Shown here: piece after piece, positions 7,955 to 16,825 of the stretch
How positions within the stretch are numbered: the first letter of the stretch is position 1
Layout: the number at the start of each line of letters is the position of its first letter
Assembly (NCBI GenBank): GCA_015068325.1
Contig: SVKQ01000015.1
Span: 62,001-126,000 of the forward strand
Length of the DNA: 64,000 nt
Direction of reading: 5' to 3'
Source: Oscillospiraceae bacterium
Lineage (GTDB): Bacteria > Bacillota > Clostridia > Oscillospirales > Oscillospiraceae
The notes under the pieces: model-generated
Seen by the model: the letters and a program-made list of their open reading frames with translations, nothing else
Database searches by the model: none
Told to the model about the DNA's origin: nothing
Translations under genes and position numbers: made by a program

Positions 7955-8170
7955 CATATCCTTATTTAGCCGGCAAATACCTGCCTCAAAGCACCTTCTT
8001 TGCGGAGGGTGCCCCGAAGCCTGTCTTTTTATGTTCGCAAGCCCGGTAGATCCATATGCGCTGCAGCGTCCCGGAGCGGGGCAGCCCGGGATCTGACGAA
8101 CCGGAACGTGGGCCGGGAAGCGATACACGGGGCCGACTCATCTTTCCCTGAGCACCGGAGGAATAAACGT
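7955..8170. other. Gene-free segment with strong self-complementarity
   Basis: No protein gene is supported. Nested inverted repeats are present: GTTCG at about 8033 pairs with CGAAC at about 8098, and AGATCC at about 8047 pairs with GGATCT at about 8090. Between them is CGCTGCAGCG. The segment could fold into one long imperfect hairpin. No promoter of consensus quality was found on either strand. Confidence 0.3.
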
Positions 8171-8173
8171 GAC

Positions 8174-8202
8174 AGCGCCCCCTCCGGATTGGAGGAGGCG
8201 CT
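8174..8202 (-). terminator. Terminator hairpin of the arcA-arcB operon
   Basis: A 12-bp inverted repeat (8174-8185 with 8191-8202, one G-U pair) lies 14 bases beyond the arcB stop. The following T-tract on the minus strand is weak. Confidence 0.55.
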
Positions 8203-8216
8203 CTTTTCATGCTGTA

Positions 8217-9209
8217 TCATTGCAGCGTGGCATACATAACAGCCTTGATGGTGTGCATGCGGTTCTCCGCCTCGCGGAATTGGCGGGCCTGCTTGCCCAG
8301 AAACACCTCGTCGGTGACCTCCATGGCCTCCAGGCCGTACTTTTGGTAGATCTCCTCACCCACGGTGGTCTCCCGGTCGTGGAATGCGGGCAGGCAGTGC
8401 ATAAAGATAGCCTCGGGCTTGGCCATGGCCATGACTCTGCCGTTGACCTGATAGGGCAGCAGCAGGCGGATGCGCTTCTCCCACAGTTCTGCCGGCTCGC
8501 CCATGGACACCCAGATGTCGGTATACAGCACGTCGCAGTCCCTGGCACCCTGGGCCACGTCGCTGGTGAATTCCAGCACCGCGCCGGTCTCAGCGGCTAC
8601 AGCCCGGCACTTCTCCACCAGGGTGGCCGCCGGCATCAGTTCCTCCGGGGCACAGGCACAGAAATGCATGCCCAGCTTGGCACACACCACCATCAGCGAG
8701 TTGGCCACGTTGTTGCGGGCGTCGCCGAAGAAGGTCAGCTTGCGGCCCTTCAGCTCACCGAACTCCTCCCGTACGGTGAGGATATCCGCCAGCATCTGGG
8801 TAGGATGGAAGTCATCGGTGAGGCCGTTCCACACCGGCACGCCGGAGTATTTGGCCAGGTCCTCCACCACCGACTGCTTGAAGCCCCGGTACTCGATACC
8901 ATCGAACATGCGGCCCAGTACCTTGGCCGTGTCGGCCAGAGATTCCTTCTTTCCCATCTGGGAGGAGCCGGGGTCCAGGAACGTGACGCCCATGCCCAGA
9001 TCCCGGGCCCCCACCTCGAAGGCGCAGCGGGTGCGGGTAGAGGTCTTTTCAAACAGCAGCACGATCTGCTTGTCGGTGAGCCACTTGTGCTCCACGCCGG
9101 CGTACTTCATCCGCTTGAACTCAGCGGACAGATCCAGCAGATAGTTGATCTCCTCCGGCGTATAGTCCAGCAGTGTGAGGAAGCTTCTTCCCCGGATGTT
9201 CAGTCCCAT
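8217..9209 (-). CDS. arcB: Ornithine carbamoyltransferase (catabolic)
   Basis: This enzyme interconverts citrulline plus phosphate with ornithine plus carbamoyl phosphate in the cytoplasm. The carbamoyl-phosphate loop STRTR lies at about residues 57-61 and the ornithine/zinc-type motif HCLPAFHD near the C-terminus. The length of 330 residues is normal. ATG at 9209 is preferred over 9215 because the Shine-Dalgarno GGAGGAG would be only 3 bases from the latter. It lies directly behind arginine deiminase in the same transcript, so the catabolic ArcB role is more likely than biosynthetic ArgF. No carbamate kinase gene (arcC) follows. Confidence 0.9.
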   Translation of the reverse strand: MGLNIRGRSFLTLLDYTPEEINYLLDLSAEFKRMKYAGVEHKWLTDKQIVLLFEKTSTRTRCAFEVGARDLGMGVTFLDPGSSQMGKKESLADTAKVLGRMFDGIEYRGFKQSVVEDLAKYSGVPVWNGLTDDFHPTQMLADILTVREEFGELKGRKLTFFGDARNNVANSLMVVCAKLGMHFCACAPEELMPAATLVEKCRAVAAETGAVLEFTSDVAQGARDCDVLYTDIWVSMGEPAELWEKRIRLLLPYQVNGRVMAMAKPEAIFMHCLPAFHDRETTVGEEIYQKYGLEAMEVTDEVFLGKQARQFREAENRMHTIKAVMYATLQ

Positions 9210-9260
9210 GATCATTCTCCTCCTGTAGTATGGTTGTGTTATGTAAAGTGACTTTCTTCG

Positions 9261-10490
9261 TCATTGGCCGCGGATCAGCGGCATGGACATGCAGCGCGGG
9301 CCGCCCCGGCCCCGGGACAGCTCCGACGAAGGCATCTCCAGCACCTGAACGCCCCTCTCGCGCAGCAGCTCGTTGGTCACATCGTTGCGCTGGTAGACCA
9401 CGATCTTGCCCGGCGCCACACACAGCGTGTTGGAGCCGTCGTTCCACTGCTCCCGGGCTGCTGCGATGGGATCGCCGCCGCCGCAGGGAATCAGCTCCAC
9501 GCCGCCGGTGTGGGTATAGGTTTCCAAAATGTGCTCCAGGCTGCCGTCCACCTGGCGGATGTGCAGCTCATCGGTGGAAACGGAATCCGGCGTAATCTCA
9601 TACACCGTCAGCGGCCCCAGGATGGCCGGATGCACGGTATAGCGCGCCGTGTCGATCTGTGTGAACACGGTGTCCAGATGCATAAATGCGCGGCAGGCGG
9701 GGATCTCAAAGGCCAGCACCGTGCGGATCTGCGCGTCAGGATCCCGGAACAGGCTGCGGGCCGCCGTCTCGATACCGTCTGGCATGGTGCGTTGGGAAAT
9801 GCCGATGGCCAGCGTATCAGCCGTCAGATTCAGCACGTCTCCACCTTCGATACTGGCGTGGAGATCGCGGCCGTAGTAGCGCTTTACCCGCCCGGCAAAG
9901 TCGGGGTGATAGCGGAAGATATAGTCGGCGTAAATGGTCTCCCGCCGGCGGGTGGGATAGTGCATCCGGTTCAACAGCACACCGGTGCCCACCGAGGCAA
10001 AGGGATCCCGGGTGAAATACAGGTTGGGCATGGGGTCCACCAGCAGGTCATCCGGCGGGGCGATCCTGTCCTGCAGGGAGTAGGCCGACACATTGCCCAT
10101 CTCCCGCAGGGTGATGCCCTCCATGGTCTTCTCCACCAGCGCCTTGCCCTGGAACTTCTCTGTCAGCCAGGCATAGAGCTTGTCCTGCCAGCGGCGGGTC
10201 TTGATGTTGCCCTCGCTGAGCCACTGGTAGAGGAACTGCTCTGTGAGCTCCGGGTACAGCCGCAGCACCTCCGTCATCAGATCCTCCAAATACACCACCT
10301 CGGCGCCGGCCTCTCGCAGGATGGCGGCAAACGCGTCGTGCTCCCGCTGTGCCGCCCGCAGATATGGGATGTCGTCAAACAGCAGCTCCGGCAGTCGGTC
10401 CGGCGTCAGATGCAGCAACTCTCTGCCGGGCCGGTGCAGCAGCACCTTTTTCAGGGGTCCGATCTCGTTTCGCACGCAAATTCCCGTCAT
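9261..10490 (-). CDS. arcA: Arginine deiminase
   Basis: The enzyme hydrolyses L-arginine to citrulline and ammonia, the first step of the ATP-yielding arginine deiminase pathway. Family landmarks in order are an N-terminal EIGPLKKVLLHRPG, then FTRDPFAS, EGGDVL and HLDTVFT. The nucleophilic cysteine is in GGPRCMSMPL close to the C-terminus. At 409 residues the protein is full length. GAGGAGG precedes the ATG at 10490. A strong promoter lies about 100 bases upstream, and arcB follows after about 50 bases. Together they convert arginine to ornithine and carbamoyl phosphate. The nearby AspT-like and YfcC-type carriers are plausible arginine/ornithine or amino-acid exchangers. Confidence 0.95.
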   Translation of the reverse strand: MTGICVRNEIGPLKKVLLHRPGRELLHLTPDRLPELLFDDIPYLRAAQREHDAFAAILREAGAEVVYLEDLMTEVLRLYPELTEQFLYQWLSEGNIKTRRWQDKLYAWLTEKFQGKALVEKTMEGITLREMGNVSAYSLQDRIAPPDDLLVDPMPNLYFTRDPFASVGTGVLLNRMHYPTRRRETIYADYIFRYHPDFAGRVKRYYGRDLHASIEGGDVLNLTADTLAIGISQRTMPDGIETAARSLFRDPDAQIRTVLAFEIPACRAFMHLDTVFTQIDTARYTVHPAILGPLTVYEITPDSVSTDELHIRQVDGSLEHILETYTHTGGVELIPCGGGDPIAAAREQWNDGSNTLCVAPGKIVVYQRNDVTNELLRERGVQVLEMPSSELSRGRGGPRCMSMPLIRGQ

Positions 10491-10589
10491 AGCTCCTCCT
10501 CGTATGTGTCGCCGGATGATCCGTGCGATTGGTCATATTGCCCTTGTCCGGCGGCAGCTGCCACGGCGGGCTTGGTCAATTTCACTCCT

Positions 10590-10619
10590 ATTGTACGGCA
10601 AACAGCCACACCCTGTCAA
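10590..10619 (-). promoter_or_regulatory. Sigma-A promoter of arcA-arcB
   Basis: On the minus strand TTGACA (10614-10619) and TACAAT (10590-10595) have an 18-bp spacer, giving a leader of about 93 nt. The promoter begins 15 bases after the stop of a truncated NUDIX gene. Confidence 0.75.
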
Positions 10620-10634
10620 CCGCCTGCCGTCACT

Positions 10635-10763
10635 TCAGCGCGTGGCCCCAACTGCCGTTCGGCCGCCGGGGCAGTCGTCGGCCAAACGATCCAGCGCCAG
10701 CACCCTGTCTCCGTCCGCGATCATACACGAGTTGGTAAAGGTCACCGTCTCACACTCTCGCAT
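10635..10763 (-). pseudogene. Truncated NUDIX hydrolase (8-oxo-dGTP diphosphatase-like)
   Basis: The 42 residues starting MRECETVTFTNSCMIADGDR match the first strands of MutT/NUDIX enzymes that hydrolyse oxidised nucleotides, including the expected N-terminal Cys and TN motif. After DCPGG the similarity ends and a stop follows. The NUDIX box (GX5EX7REUXEEXGU) is absent in all frames downstream. A GGAG precedes the ATG at 10763. The arcA promoter begins immediately after the break, consistent with a deletion that joined the two. The remnant is not expected to be catalytic. Confidence 0.6.
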
Positions 10764-10811
10764 AGCTGCTCCACATCCCATCCGTCCGGTATGCTTATCG
10801 CTGTACAGGCC

Positions 10812-10850
10812 AAAAATGCCCCTGCTCCGCACAGGCGCAGGGGCGTTTTT
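10812..10850 (-). terminator. Terminator of the aspT-like gene
   Basis: The inverted repeat TGCCCCTGC/GCAGGGGCG is flanked by AAAAA and TTTTT. On the minus strand it lies about 100 bases beyond the transporter stop and ends in a T-tract, so it is an intrinsic terminator. Confidence 0.7.
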
Positions 10851-10952
10851 GTGATATACGCCGGGACGCTGCCGCGTCCCCGGATCGCGTCCGTCTCTCC
10901 TGACGGCCGGGACGATAATAGCACGCCCGGGACATAAAAGCAAAGCGGCACT

Positions 10953-12200
10953 TCAAAGGAGCGTGACAATAAACTGTACGCCCAAAACCACCAGAACAAG
11001 GGCAGCGGGGTAGACGGCCGCATAGGCGGTGGCCACGTCGCCGGTGCCGGCGGCGCGGATCAGCGTGCCCAGGGCCGGCGTGCTGGTCATGCCGCCGGTG
11101 ATGGCACCCAGATTGTTCAAGAGTTGCATGTGCAGCACTCGGGAGGCAAAAAAGTACCCGCAAACCATGGGGATAACCGTCATCAGCGCGCCATAGACGA
11201 ACAGGATCGCCCCCTGCTCCCGCAGGATCTCCACGAAGCCGGAGCCGCCGGGCACGCCGGCGCCGATCAGAAACAGCATCAGGCCGATCTCCCGGAGCGT
11301 CTCCAGTGCGTGCGGGTCGACGGACAGATCCAGCCCGCCCAGTTTCCGCAGATGACCGAAGAGCAGCCCCATCAACAGGGCACCGCCGGTGTTGCCCAGC
11401 GAAAAGACCGCGCCACCGGGCAGCGGAATACTGATCCTGCCCAGCAGAATCCCCGCCGCCACGGCAAAGGCGAACACGAACATGCCCATCGGATCGACGC
11501 GGAAGGCGGCCTTTTTGGGGGGACTGCTCTCCCCGGCCTCCGCCCGAAGGAGTGCGCGCTCTCTCTGCATATTTGTGCGCAGCAGCCTGGGTACCAGCTG
11601 CACGAACAGTACCACTCCCACCACGCCGAAAGGATAGGCGATGGCATATCCCACGGAGACCTCCCGCAGCAGCAACTCGCTGCCGGCCACAGCCTCCTGG
11701 GCGGCTGCATAACCGGGCGTCGTCGTCAGTGCGCCGGACAGGAGGCCCGCCGCCAGAGCAGAGTCGATGCCCCCGGCCAGGACCAGAACCACGCACACGC
11801 CCGCACCAAAGCCGATCACGATCACCGCCAGCAGCACGTAAGACTTGATGTTTTGCCTGAAATCCCGAAAAAAATGCGGCCCGGCAATCAAGCCAACGGC
11901 CGCCACAAAGCAGAGCAGCCCTACATTCTGGATCAGGCTGAAGGTGGCACGCAGGCTGTCGCCGCTGGCCGTGATCAGCCCGATGCGATGGAGAAGCGAT
12001 GCGTCGGCAAAGCCGAAGTGCCCAAACAGCAGGGCGACCAGAAACACGGCGGAGGTGCCCAGCCTGAGCCCCCGGATGTTGACAGAGCCCAGCAGGTATC
12101 CCAGCACGGCGATGAAAAAGGTGAGAAACAGCCCGTTGCTGCACACCCCGCTGATCAGTTGGTTCAGATACTCCATTTTGTCGTCATTCCATGCAGTCAC
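10953..12200 (-). CDS. AspT/YidE-family putative amino-acid antiporter
   Basis: About 415 residues form two blocks of five membrane helices separated by a hydrophilic loop (~190-230). Each block has the GG-T-TP-like signature of the aspartate:alanine exchanger family (LLSGALTTTPGYAAA and LGAITGGMTSTPALGTL). The TrkA_C regulatory domains often found between the halves are missing, so this is a short version. GTG at 12200 is chosen because AGGAGAGG lies 5 bases upstream; ATG at 12176 is an alternative with a poorer site. Family members exchange amino acids across the membrane. Substrate is unknown; proximity to arcA-arcB makes an amino-acid precursor/product exchange plausible. Confidence 0.75.
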   Translation of the reverse strand: MTAWNDDKMEYLNQLISGVCSNGLFLTFFIAVLGYLLGSVNIRGLRLGTSAVFLVALLFGHFGFADASLLHRIGLITASGDSLRATFSLIQNVGLLCFVAAVGLIAGPHFFRDFRQNIKSYVLLAVIVIGFGAGVCVVLVLAGGIDSALAAGLLSGALTTTPGYAAAQEAVAGSELLLREVSVGYAIAYPFGVVGVVLFVQLVPRLLRTNMQRERALLRAEAGESSPPKKAAFRVDPMGMFVFAFAVAAGILLGRISIPLPGGAVFSLGNTGGALLMGLLFGHLRKLGGLDLSVDPHALETLREIGLMLFLIGAGVPGGSGFVEILREQGAILFVYGALMTVIPMVCGYFFASRVLHMQLLNNLGAITGGMTSTPALGTLIRAAGTGDVATAYAAVYPAALVLVVLGVQFIVTLL

Positions 12201-12276
12201 CAGAGCCTCTCCTGCAGAGCAGCGCCGAAAACGAGCCGGCCCGGCGGGCGGCCGGCGCCGTTTTCGGCGCGCTGTG
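12201..12276 (-). terminator. Large GC-rich stem-loop between the DUF975 and AspT-like genes
   Basis: CAGCGCCGAAAACG on one side and CGTTTTCGGCGCGCTG on the other form a long stem enclosing a GC-rich loop. It fills the whole intergenic space. No T-tract follows, so it may act as an attenuator or mRNA-stability element rather than a full terminator. Confidence 0.45.
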
Positions 12277-12984
12277 TCAGCTCTGTATTCGTTTGAGATC
12301 CTCGTCGTGCAGCCTGACTCTGTCGCGGAAAAAAACCGCCGTCGCGCACTTGAGTCTTGGCATGACATAGATAAACGGGACGACCAGCAGCAGGCTGATG
12401 ATGATCTCGCCGGCATATCCCAAAAGCAGCCCGAGGAGCTTACGCTTGTATCCCTTCATCAGATATTTGGATACGCGTATGGCCTCTGGCACCCCCATCC
12501 CGGGATTCTGCGCCAGTAAAAACGGCGCCATGGCGTAGTTCATGGCAGCGACGATCCCCGGCACGAACAGCAGGAGCGACCACAGCGTCACCCGGACAGA
12601 CAGAAACAGCCGCAGCAATATGGCGTCAAACACGGCAGGTCTGTAAAAGAACAGCGTGCGCTGGTCTGCACACTCTCCCCGCAGCCGCAGGAGCATGACC
12701 CGGTCGAGTCCCCACTCCACAGCACTCCCCACAAAGAGGGACACCAGCAGATACAGAGCCAGGCCGATGTAGACATATTTCATGACCTGCGCGCCGGCGC
12801 CGAAACGGCCGGACCGGACCCCCAGGGAAACCGCCATCAGCAAGAGCTGCACCACAAAGAAGGAAAACAGGCTGACTCCGCCCAGAACGATGGCTGTGAC
12901 GGAGATGCGCAGCAGCTGCCCGTCGAAACGGCCCAGGGCCTGGCTCGCTCTTTTCCTGATCGCTCGGTTCGTTTCCAAAGACAT
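12277..12984 (-). CDS. DUF975 integral membrane protein
   Basis: The 235-residue protein has about six hydrophobic segments and the DUF975 hallmarks. These are LLFVPGIVAAMNYAMAPFLL, then NPGMGVPEAIRVSKYLMKGYK and a final IYVMPRLKCATAVFFRD. A GGAGGAGG sits just ahead of the ATG at 12984. Members of this family are widespread in Firmicutes and have no defined biochemical role. Its place between two transporter genes on the same strand suggests co-expression with amino-acid transport, but nothing in the sequence shows the substrate or partner. Confidence 0.7.
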   Translation of the reverse strand: MSLETNRAIRKRASQALGRFDGQLLRISVTAIVLGGVSLFSFFVVQLLLMAVSLGVRSGRFGAGAQVMKYVYIGLALYLLVSLFVGSAVEWGLDRVMLLRLRGECADQRTLFFYRPAVFDAILLRLFLSVRVTLWSLLLFVPGIVAAMNYAMAPFLLAQNPGMGVPEAIRVSKYLMKGYKRKLLGLLLGYAGEIIISLLLVVPFIYVMPRLKCATAVFFRDRVRLHDEDLKRIQS

Positions 12985-13030
12985 GCCTCCTCCCTGCTGC
13001 AGTCGCAGGCTTACACGCCGGGACCGCGTT

Positions 13031-14476
13031 TTAGAACGGCCCCAGGGCGATCACATTGGCAACGATCACCACGATCAGACCCACGGCATACTCGATGCAG
13101 AGGAATTTCCACCAGAACTTGACCCAGGTGACATAGGGGATGCCCGCCATGGCCAGACCCGCATGGATGTTGCCGGAGGTGGGCGTGAACGGGTTGGACA
13201 ATCCGTCTCCGATGACCTCGCACTGCACGGCGACCTGCCTTGTCAGGCCGGTCATCTCCGCCAGCGGCGCCATGATGGGCATGGTGGCGGTGGCCTGTCC
13301 GGAGCCGGACGGGATGATGTAGTTCATGAGGCACTGGAATATGTACTGTCCGACGACCGCCATGTAGTCAGGCAGCTTGGACACCACGCTCGCCGCGCCG
13401 TGCAGGATCGTGTGGAGGATCGCCGCGTCGTTCAGCACCACCAGGATCGCCCGGGCAAAGCCGACCATCATGGCGCCGACGACAATGGTCTTCATGCCGG
13501 CCACCAGCTGGTCGCAGAACCAGTTGATTCCCTCGCCGTAGATCAGCGCCGCGATAACGCCCATGACCATGAACACACCTGACATTTCCTCAAAATACCA
13601 GCCCCTTTTCAGGATGCCCCAGATCACGATGGCGAAGGCAATGACGACCACCGCCAGAATCGCCTTCCGCTTTTTATTGAACTCCGGTAGCGAAGAGAAG
13701 TCCACGTGGTTGTTTTCCAGGTAGACCTTGTCCATTTCATACATCAGGGATCTGGACTGGTCCTTCTCCAGCCGCTTGGCATAGTAGATGAGGATCAGGT
13801 CGAGGGTGATGATGAACACGGCCAGTGCAATGATGTGGAAGGACATTCCGGAGAACATGGGCAGCCCGGCGATGCCCTGGGCGACGCCCAGCGTATAGGT
13901 GTTGGTGGTGGCGCCTGCAAAGCCGGCCGCACCGCCGCACATGACGATGCCGATCACGATCAGTGAATCGTAGCCGGCGCCGATCATGATGGGTGCGAGG
14001 ATCGGGATGAAGCAGAGCATCTCCTCGTATGTGCCCACCGTGGACGCCATGATGGCAAAGAGCGTGGCGAGGATCGGGATCACGAGGAATTTATTCTTGC
14101 CCATCTTCATGATCAGCCGTCCGACCCCCGACGTAATGGTGCCTGTCTCGCCCACCACATAGAAGCAGCCCACGCAGATAAAGATGGCAAAGATGATCTC
14201 AGGCACCGCCTCCATACCGCGTATGAACGAGGTGATGTACTGCATGAAGGAGATGTGCTTCTGCTCCTCCAGCACGTGCCAGGTGTCCGGGTCAACCACG
14301 CTGCGGGTCCTCTCCGTCCCGTCCGCCTGGGTATACGTCACCTCCATCGTGTCATAGGAGCTGGAGGGGATCACATAGGAAAGAATCGAAAACAGCAAGA
14401 CGAGGATCATCATGACCGCAAAGGGCCTCGGGAATTCCAGCTTTTTCCGCTTTTTTCCATTGGCAGTTACTTCCAT
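13031..14476 (-). CDS. YfcC-family (C4-dicarboxylate/basic amino-acid carrier-like) transporter
   Basis: About 481 residues form 11-12 membrane helices with the conserved features of the YfcC/DcuC-related ion-transporter family. These include an N-terminal P-PFAVMMI helix, GTYEEMLCF, the GGAAGFAGATTNTYTLGVAQ region and the C-terminal SGSGQATATMPIMAPL with TPTSGNIHA. ATG at 14476 is preferred because AAGGAG lies 7 bases upstream; the longer frame upstream lacks a site. Members near arginine-deiminase or peptidase genes are often proposed arginine/ornithine or peptide-derived amino-acid carriers. Position after an M20 peptidase and a D-aminoacylase-like gene suggests uptake of their substrate. 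Substrate is inferred. Confidence 0.75.
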   Translation of the reverse strand: MEVTANGKKRKKLEFPRPFAVMMILVLLFSILSYVIPSSSYDTMEVTYTQADGTERTRSVVDPDTWHVLEEQKHISFMQYITSFIRGMEAVPEIIFAIFICVGCFYVVGETGTITSGVGRLIMKMGKNKFLVIPILATLFAIMASTVGTYEEMLCFIPILAPIMIGAGYDSLIVIGIVMCGGAAGFAGATTNTYTLGVAQGIAGLPMFSGMSFHIIALAVFIITLDLILIYYAKRLEKDQSRSLMYEMDKVYLENNHVDFSSLPEFNKKRKAILAVVVIAFAIVIWGILKRGWYFEEMSGVFMVMGVIAALIYGEGINWFCDQLVAGMKTIVVGAMMVGFARAILVVLNDAAILHTILHGAASVVSKLPDYMAVVGQYIFQCLMNYIIPSGSGQATATMPIMAPLAEMTGLTRQVAVQCEVIGDGLSNPFTPTSGNIHAGLAMAGIPYVTWVKFWWKFLCIEYAVGLIVVIVANVIALGPF

Positions 14477-14551
14477 TTTCTTTCTCCTTTCCCTAACAAA
14501 TTCTCGCAGGCCGCAGCCTGCGGCCCCGGTGCGGCAGGGGCGCAAATTGCC

Positions 14552-15397
14552 TCACCGCAGCTCATCCAGACTGTCGCCGATGGTTCCGATCTCCACAGCC
14601 CTCCTCTCTTTTCTGGAAAGTGTTTTCGGAGCTCTGACCGCAGCGTGGCGGCCACGGGCCGGTCTGTCTGCGCTCCCGGCCGCTCCGATCCGCTGAGCGA
14701 CGTATTGCGTGATATGCTCCGCCGCTGCCCGAAACTCCTCGGAAAAGGCAAAGGCAAACGCCTCTCCGTTTTCACCGCGGAGCATCAGCACCGGAAACGG
14801 CCTCTCGACCTTCTCATTCTCCTTTCGGAGTGTGGTCACACAGGCTCTGCGCATCTCCTCCAGCCCGCAGCCGGTGACGGCGTCAAACCGCCAGACGCGG
14901 CCCCCGCTGTAGAACTCTGAGTCGATCAGGGATTTTACCTCGGTGTAGGTATACAGCAGCGTGTCCTCCAGGATGAAGTGTGTGCTCTGATAGTTGGAGG
15001 ATCGCGCCCGTCCGTCTTCCGGATCCACCCGGAAGAGGGGCTCGGTCTTGATGCCCATGGGGGCATACCCCCGCAGCGTCAGCGTTTCAAGGCCCTCCAT
15101 GTCCTCCTGGTCGAGCGCCAGCTCCACCTGGGCGTTTCTCTCCAGCTTCTCTTCGGAGATACAGCGGGCGGCCGTTTCATCCACCTCAGCACCCGTCACC
15201 TTGACAGAGCGCTGCCTGAACCACTGCCACACGGCCATGAGCCCGAAGGCGATCCCGATGATCAGGAAAACGCCGCCCCGTTCCTGGTGGTACCCCACCG
15301 AGCCGATGGCAAAGCCCAGCACCAGCAGGAAGAGCACCGAATATCGGTTCTTCCGGTAAAAGTAAAAGCCAGTCCTCTCGTCATACGCTCGTTCCAT
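14552..15397 (-). CDS. Hypothetical membrane protein (281 aa)
   Basis: GGGAGG lies a few bases before the ATG at 15397. Two hydrophobic helices (~18-36 and ~42-60) are followed by a soluble region of about 215 residues containing LLYTYTEVKSLIDSEFYSGG and a basic, arginine-rich tail (~245-275). A second domain resembling a PH-like fold is possible (VTGAEVDE... to ...FAFSEEFRAAAEHI), but I recognise no family with certainty. It lies between the amidohydrolase and the YfcC-type carrier with short gaps, so it likely belongs to the same transcript. No catalytic motif seen. Confidence 0.6.
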   Translation of the reverse strand: MERAYDERTGFYFYRKNRYSVLFLLVLGFAIGSVGYHQERGGVFLIIGIAFGLMAVWQWFRQRSVKVTGAEVDETAARCISEEKLERNAQVELALDQEDMEGLETLTLRGYAPMGIKTEPLFRVDPEDGRARSSNYQSTHFILEDTLLYTYTEVKSLIDSEFYSGGRVWRFDAVTGCGLEEMRRACVTTLRKENEKVERPFPVLMLRGENGEAFAFAFSEEFRAAAEHITQYVAQRIGAAGSADRPARGRHAAVRAPKTLSRKERRAVEIGTIGDSLDELR

Positions 15398-15418
15398 CGT
15401 ATCCTCCCAACGGCGATC

Positions 15419-16777
15419 CTACCGGAAGGGGATGAATCTGCCCAGTCTGCGGTGTACAGTCACTCCGTTTTCAATGGCCATGTCTCCGCCGATCAGCACA
15501 TATTCGATCCCGTCCGGTTTTTCCAGTCTGCCGAAATCGGCCCGGTCCATGATCGTCTCCGGGTCAAACACGGTGATGTCCGCGTCGCATCCCTCCGCGA
15601 TCCGGCCCTTGGTGAACAGGCGCAGCCGGTTCGCCGGCTCCAGCGTCATCTTGCGCAGCGCGTCTATGAGCGGGAGCTCTCCGGCCTCCCGTACGTATCG
15701 TCCCAACACCCTGGGAAACGTCCCCGCCGCCCGGGGATGGCCGCTGCCGTTTTTCAACAGTCCGTCGGAGGCGATCATCCCGGCGGGATTTTTGACCGCC
15801 AGCCGGATGTCCTTCTCCCGTAGGGAAAAGGCCACCGCCAGCATGGCGGGGTAGTTCTCTCTGGCATCCCGGAAGATCTCCTCTGTGCACCTCACGTACC
15901 GGTAGGGTTCTCCTGTCAGCATGATGTCGCTGTAGGTCTTGCCCCAGTTCTCCAGGCACCCCTCGTCAAAAACCGTTGATCCGATGGGGCAGGAAAAGGC
16001 GTTGTAGGGGTAGGTATCGAAATTGAGTCCCCGATCCCGCTCCATGGCGCTGTTGATCAGGTCCAGTGCCTCCTGCATGTTGCCGTAGGCCGAGCAGCTG
16101 GAGAGGTGCGAGATCTGGAACCGGGGCCGGATCTCCCGGGAAAAGCGGACCAGTTCACGGACGGGGTCGATGTTTTTCAGGGCGTCGTTTCTGTAGTGTG
16201 CCGACACCAGATGGTTTGGGTCGTCGGAAGCCGTTACGGCAAACAGCATCTCGTCATAGGTGATGGCCGGGTCGTACTCTATCCCGAACGAGATGCCGTT
16301 GGCCCCCTCCTGGAGTTCGGCGATCAGCTCCCGCCGGTACTTCTCCCGTTGCTCCTGTGTGGAAGGGGTGTGCGGCCCAAGGCCGTCGCGGGTACGCAGT
16401 ACATTGTAGCCGGTCTGCATGGTATAGTTGACGGGGGCCCCACCCAGCTCGCGGAGAATCTCCTTGAACACCCGGAGGGGCTGTCTGGAGTGGCCGCAGT
16501 TGCCGCCGCAGACCGTCGTCACACCCATCTCCAGCATGCGGTCCCCGATGCAGTACCGCCTGCCGTCCTTTTCGAAATCCTCCTCATGCATGTGGATGTC
16601 GATAAAGCCTGGCGAGACCACCTTGCCCGCCGCGTCGATCCGTACTCTGGCCTCGGGTACGCCGCTGCCGATATAATCGATGATCCCGTTTCTGACTCCG
16701 ATACTGGCCCCGGTCATCCGGCCGCTCCGATAGTCGGGATATGTCCCGTTCACAAACAAAATATCAAGCACTTGCAC
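15419..16777 (-). CDS. N-acyl-D-amino-acid deacylase-like amidohydrolase
   Basis: The 452-residue protein belongs to the amidohydrolase superfamily, D-aminoacylase branch, which cleaves N-acyl-D-amino acids or related amides. Visible landmarks are the metal-binding HMH in SPGFIDIHMHEEDF, a cysteine in GGNCGHS that is typical of this branch, histidines in SAHYR and QISHL, and the catalytic aspartate of ASDG. The ending HPRAAGTFPRVLGRYVRE...EPANRL is characteristic. A GTG start at 16777 follows AAAGGG. It is 49 bases behind the M20 peptidase. The pair suggests stepwise hydrolysis of acylated or peptidic amino acids. Exact substrate is unknown. Confidence 0.8.
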   Translation of the reverse strand: MQVLDILFVNGTYPDYRSGRMTGASIGVRNGIIDYIGSGVPEARVRIDAAGKVVSPGFIDIHMHEEDFEKDGRRYCIGDRMLEMGVTTVCGGNCGHSRQPLRVFKEILRELGGAPVNYTMQTGYNVLRTRDGLGPHTPSTQEQREKYRRELIAELQEGANGISFGIEYDPAITYDEMLFAVTASDDPNHLVSAHYRNDALKNIDPVRELVRFSREIRPRFQISHLSSCSAYGNMQEALDLINSAMERDRGLNFDTYPYNAFSCPIGSTVFDEGCLENWGKTYSDIMLTGEPYRYVRCTEEIFRDARENYPAMLAVAFSLREKDIRLAVKNPAGMIASDGLLKNGSGHPRAAGTFPRVLGRYVREAGELPLIDALRKMTLEPANRLRLFTKGRIAEGCDADITVFDPETIMDRADFGRLEKPDGIEYVLIGGDMAIENGVTVHRRLGRFIPFR

Positions 16778-16825
16778 GACACCCTTTCCATTCTGTGCGC
16801 CTCCGGATCTGCCGCCGCTGCGGCG

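Noticed and set aside
8169-9251. Long plus-strand frames opposite arcB and arcA
   Set aside because: Histidine/glutamine-rich antisense frames that overlap fully recognisable enzymes on the other strand.
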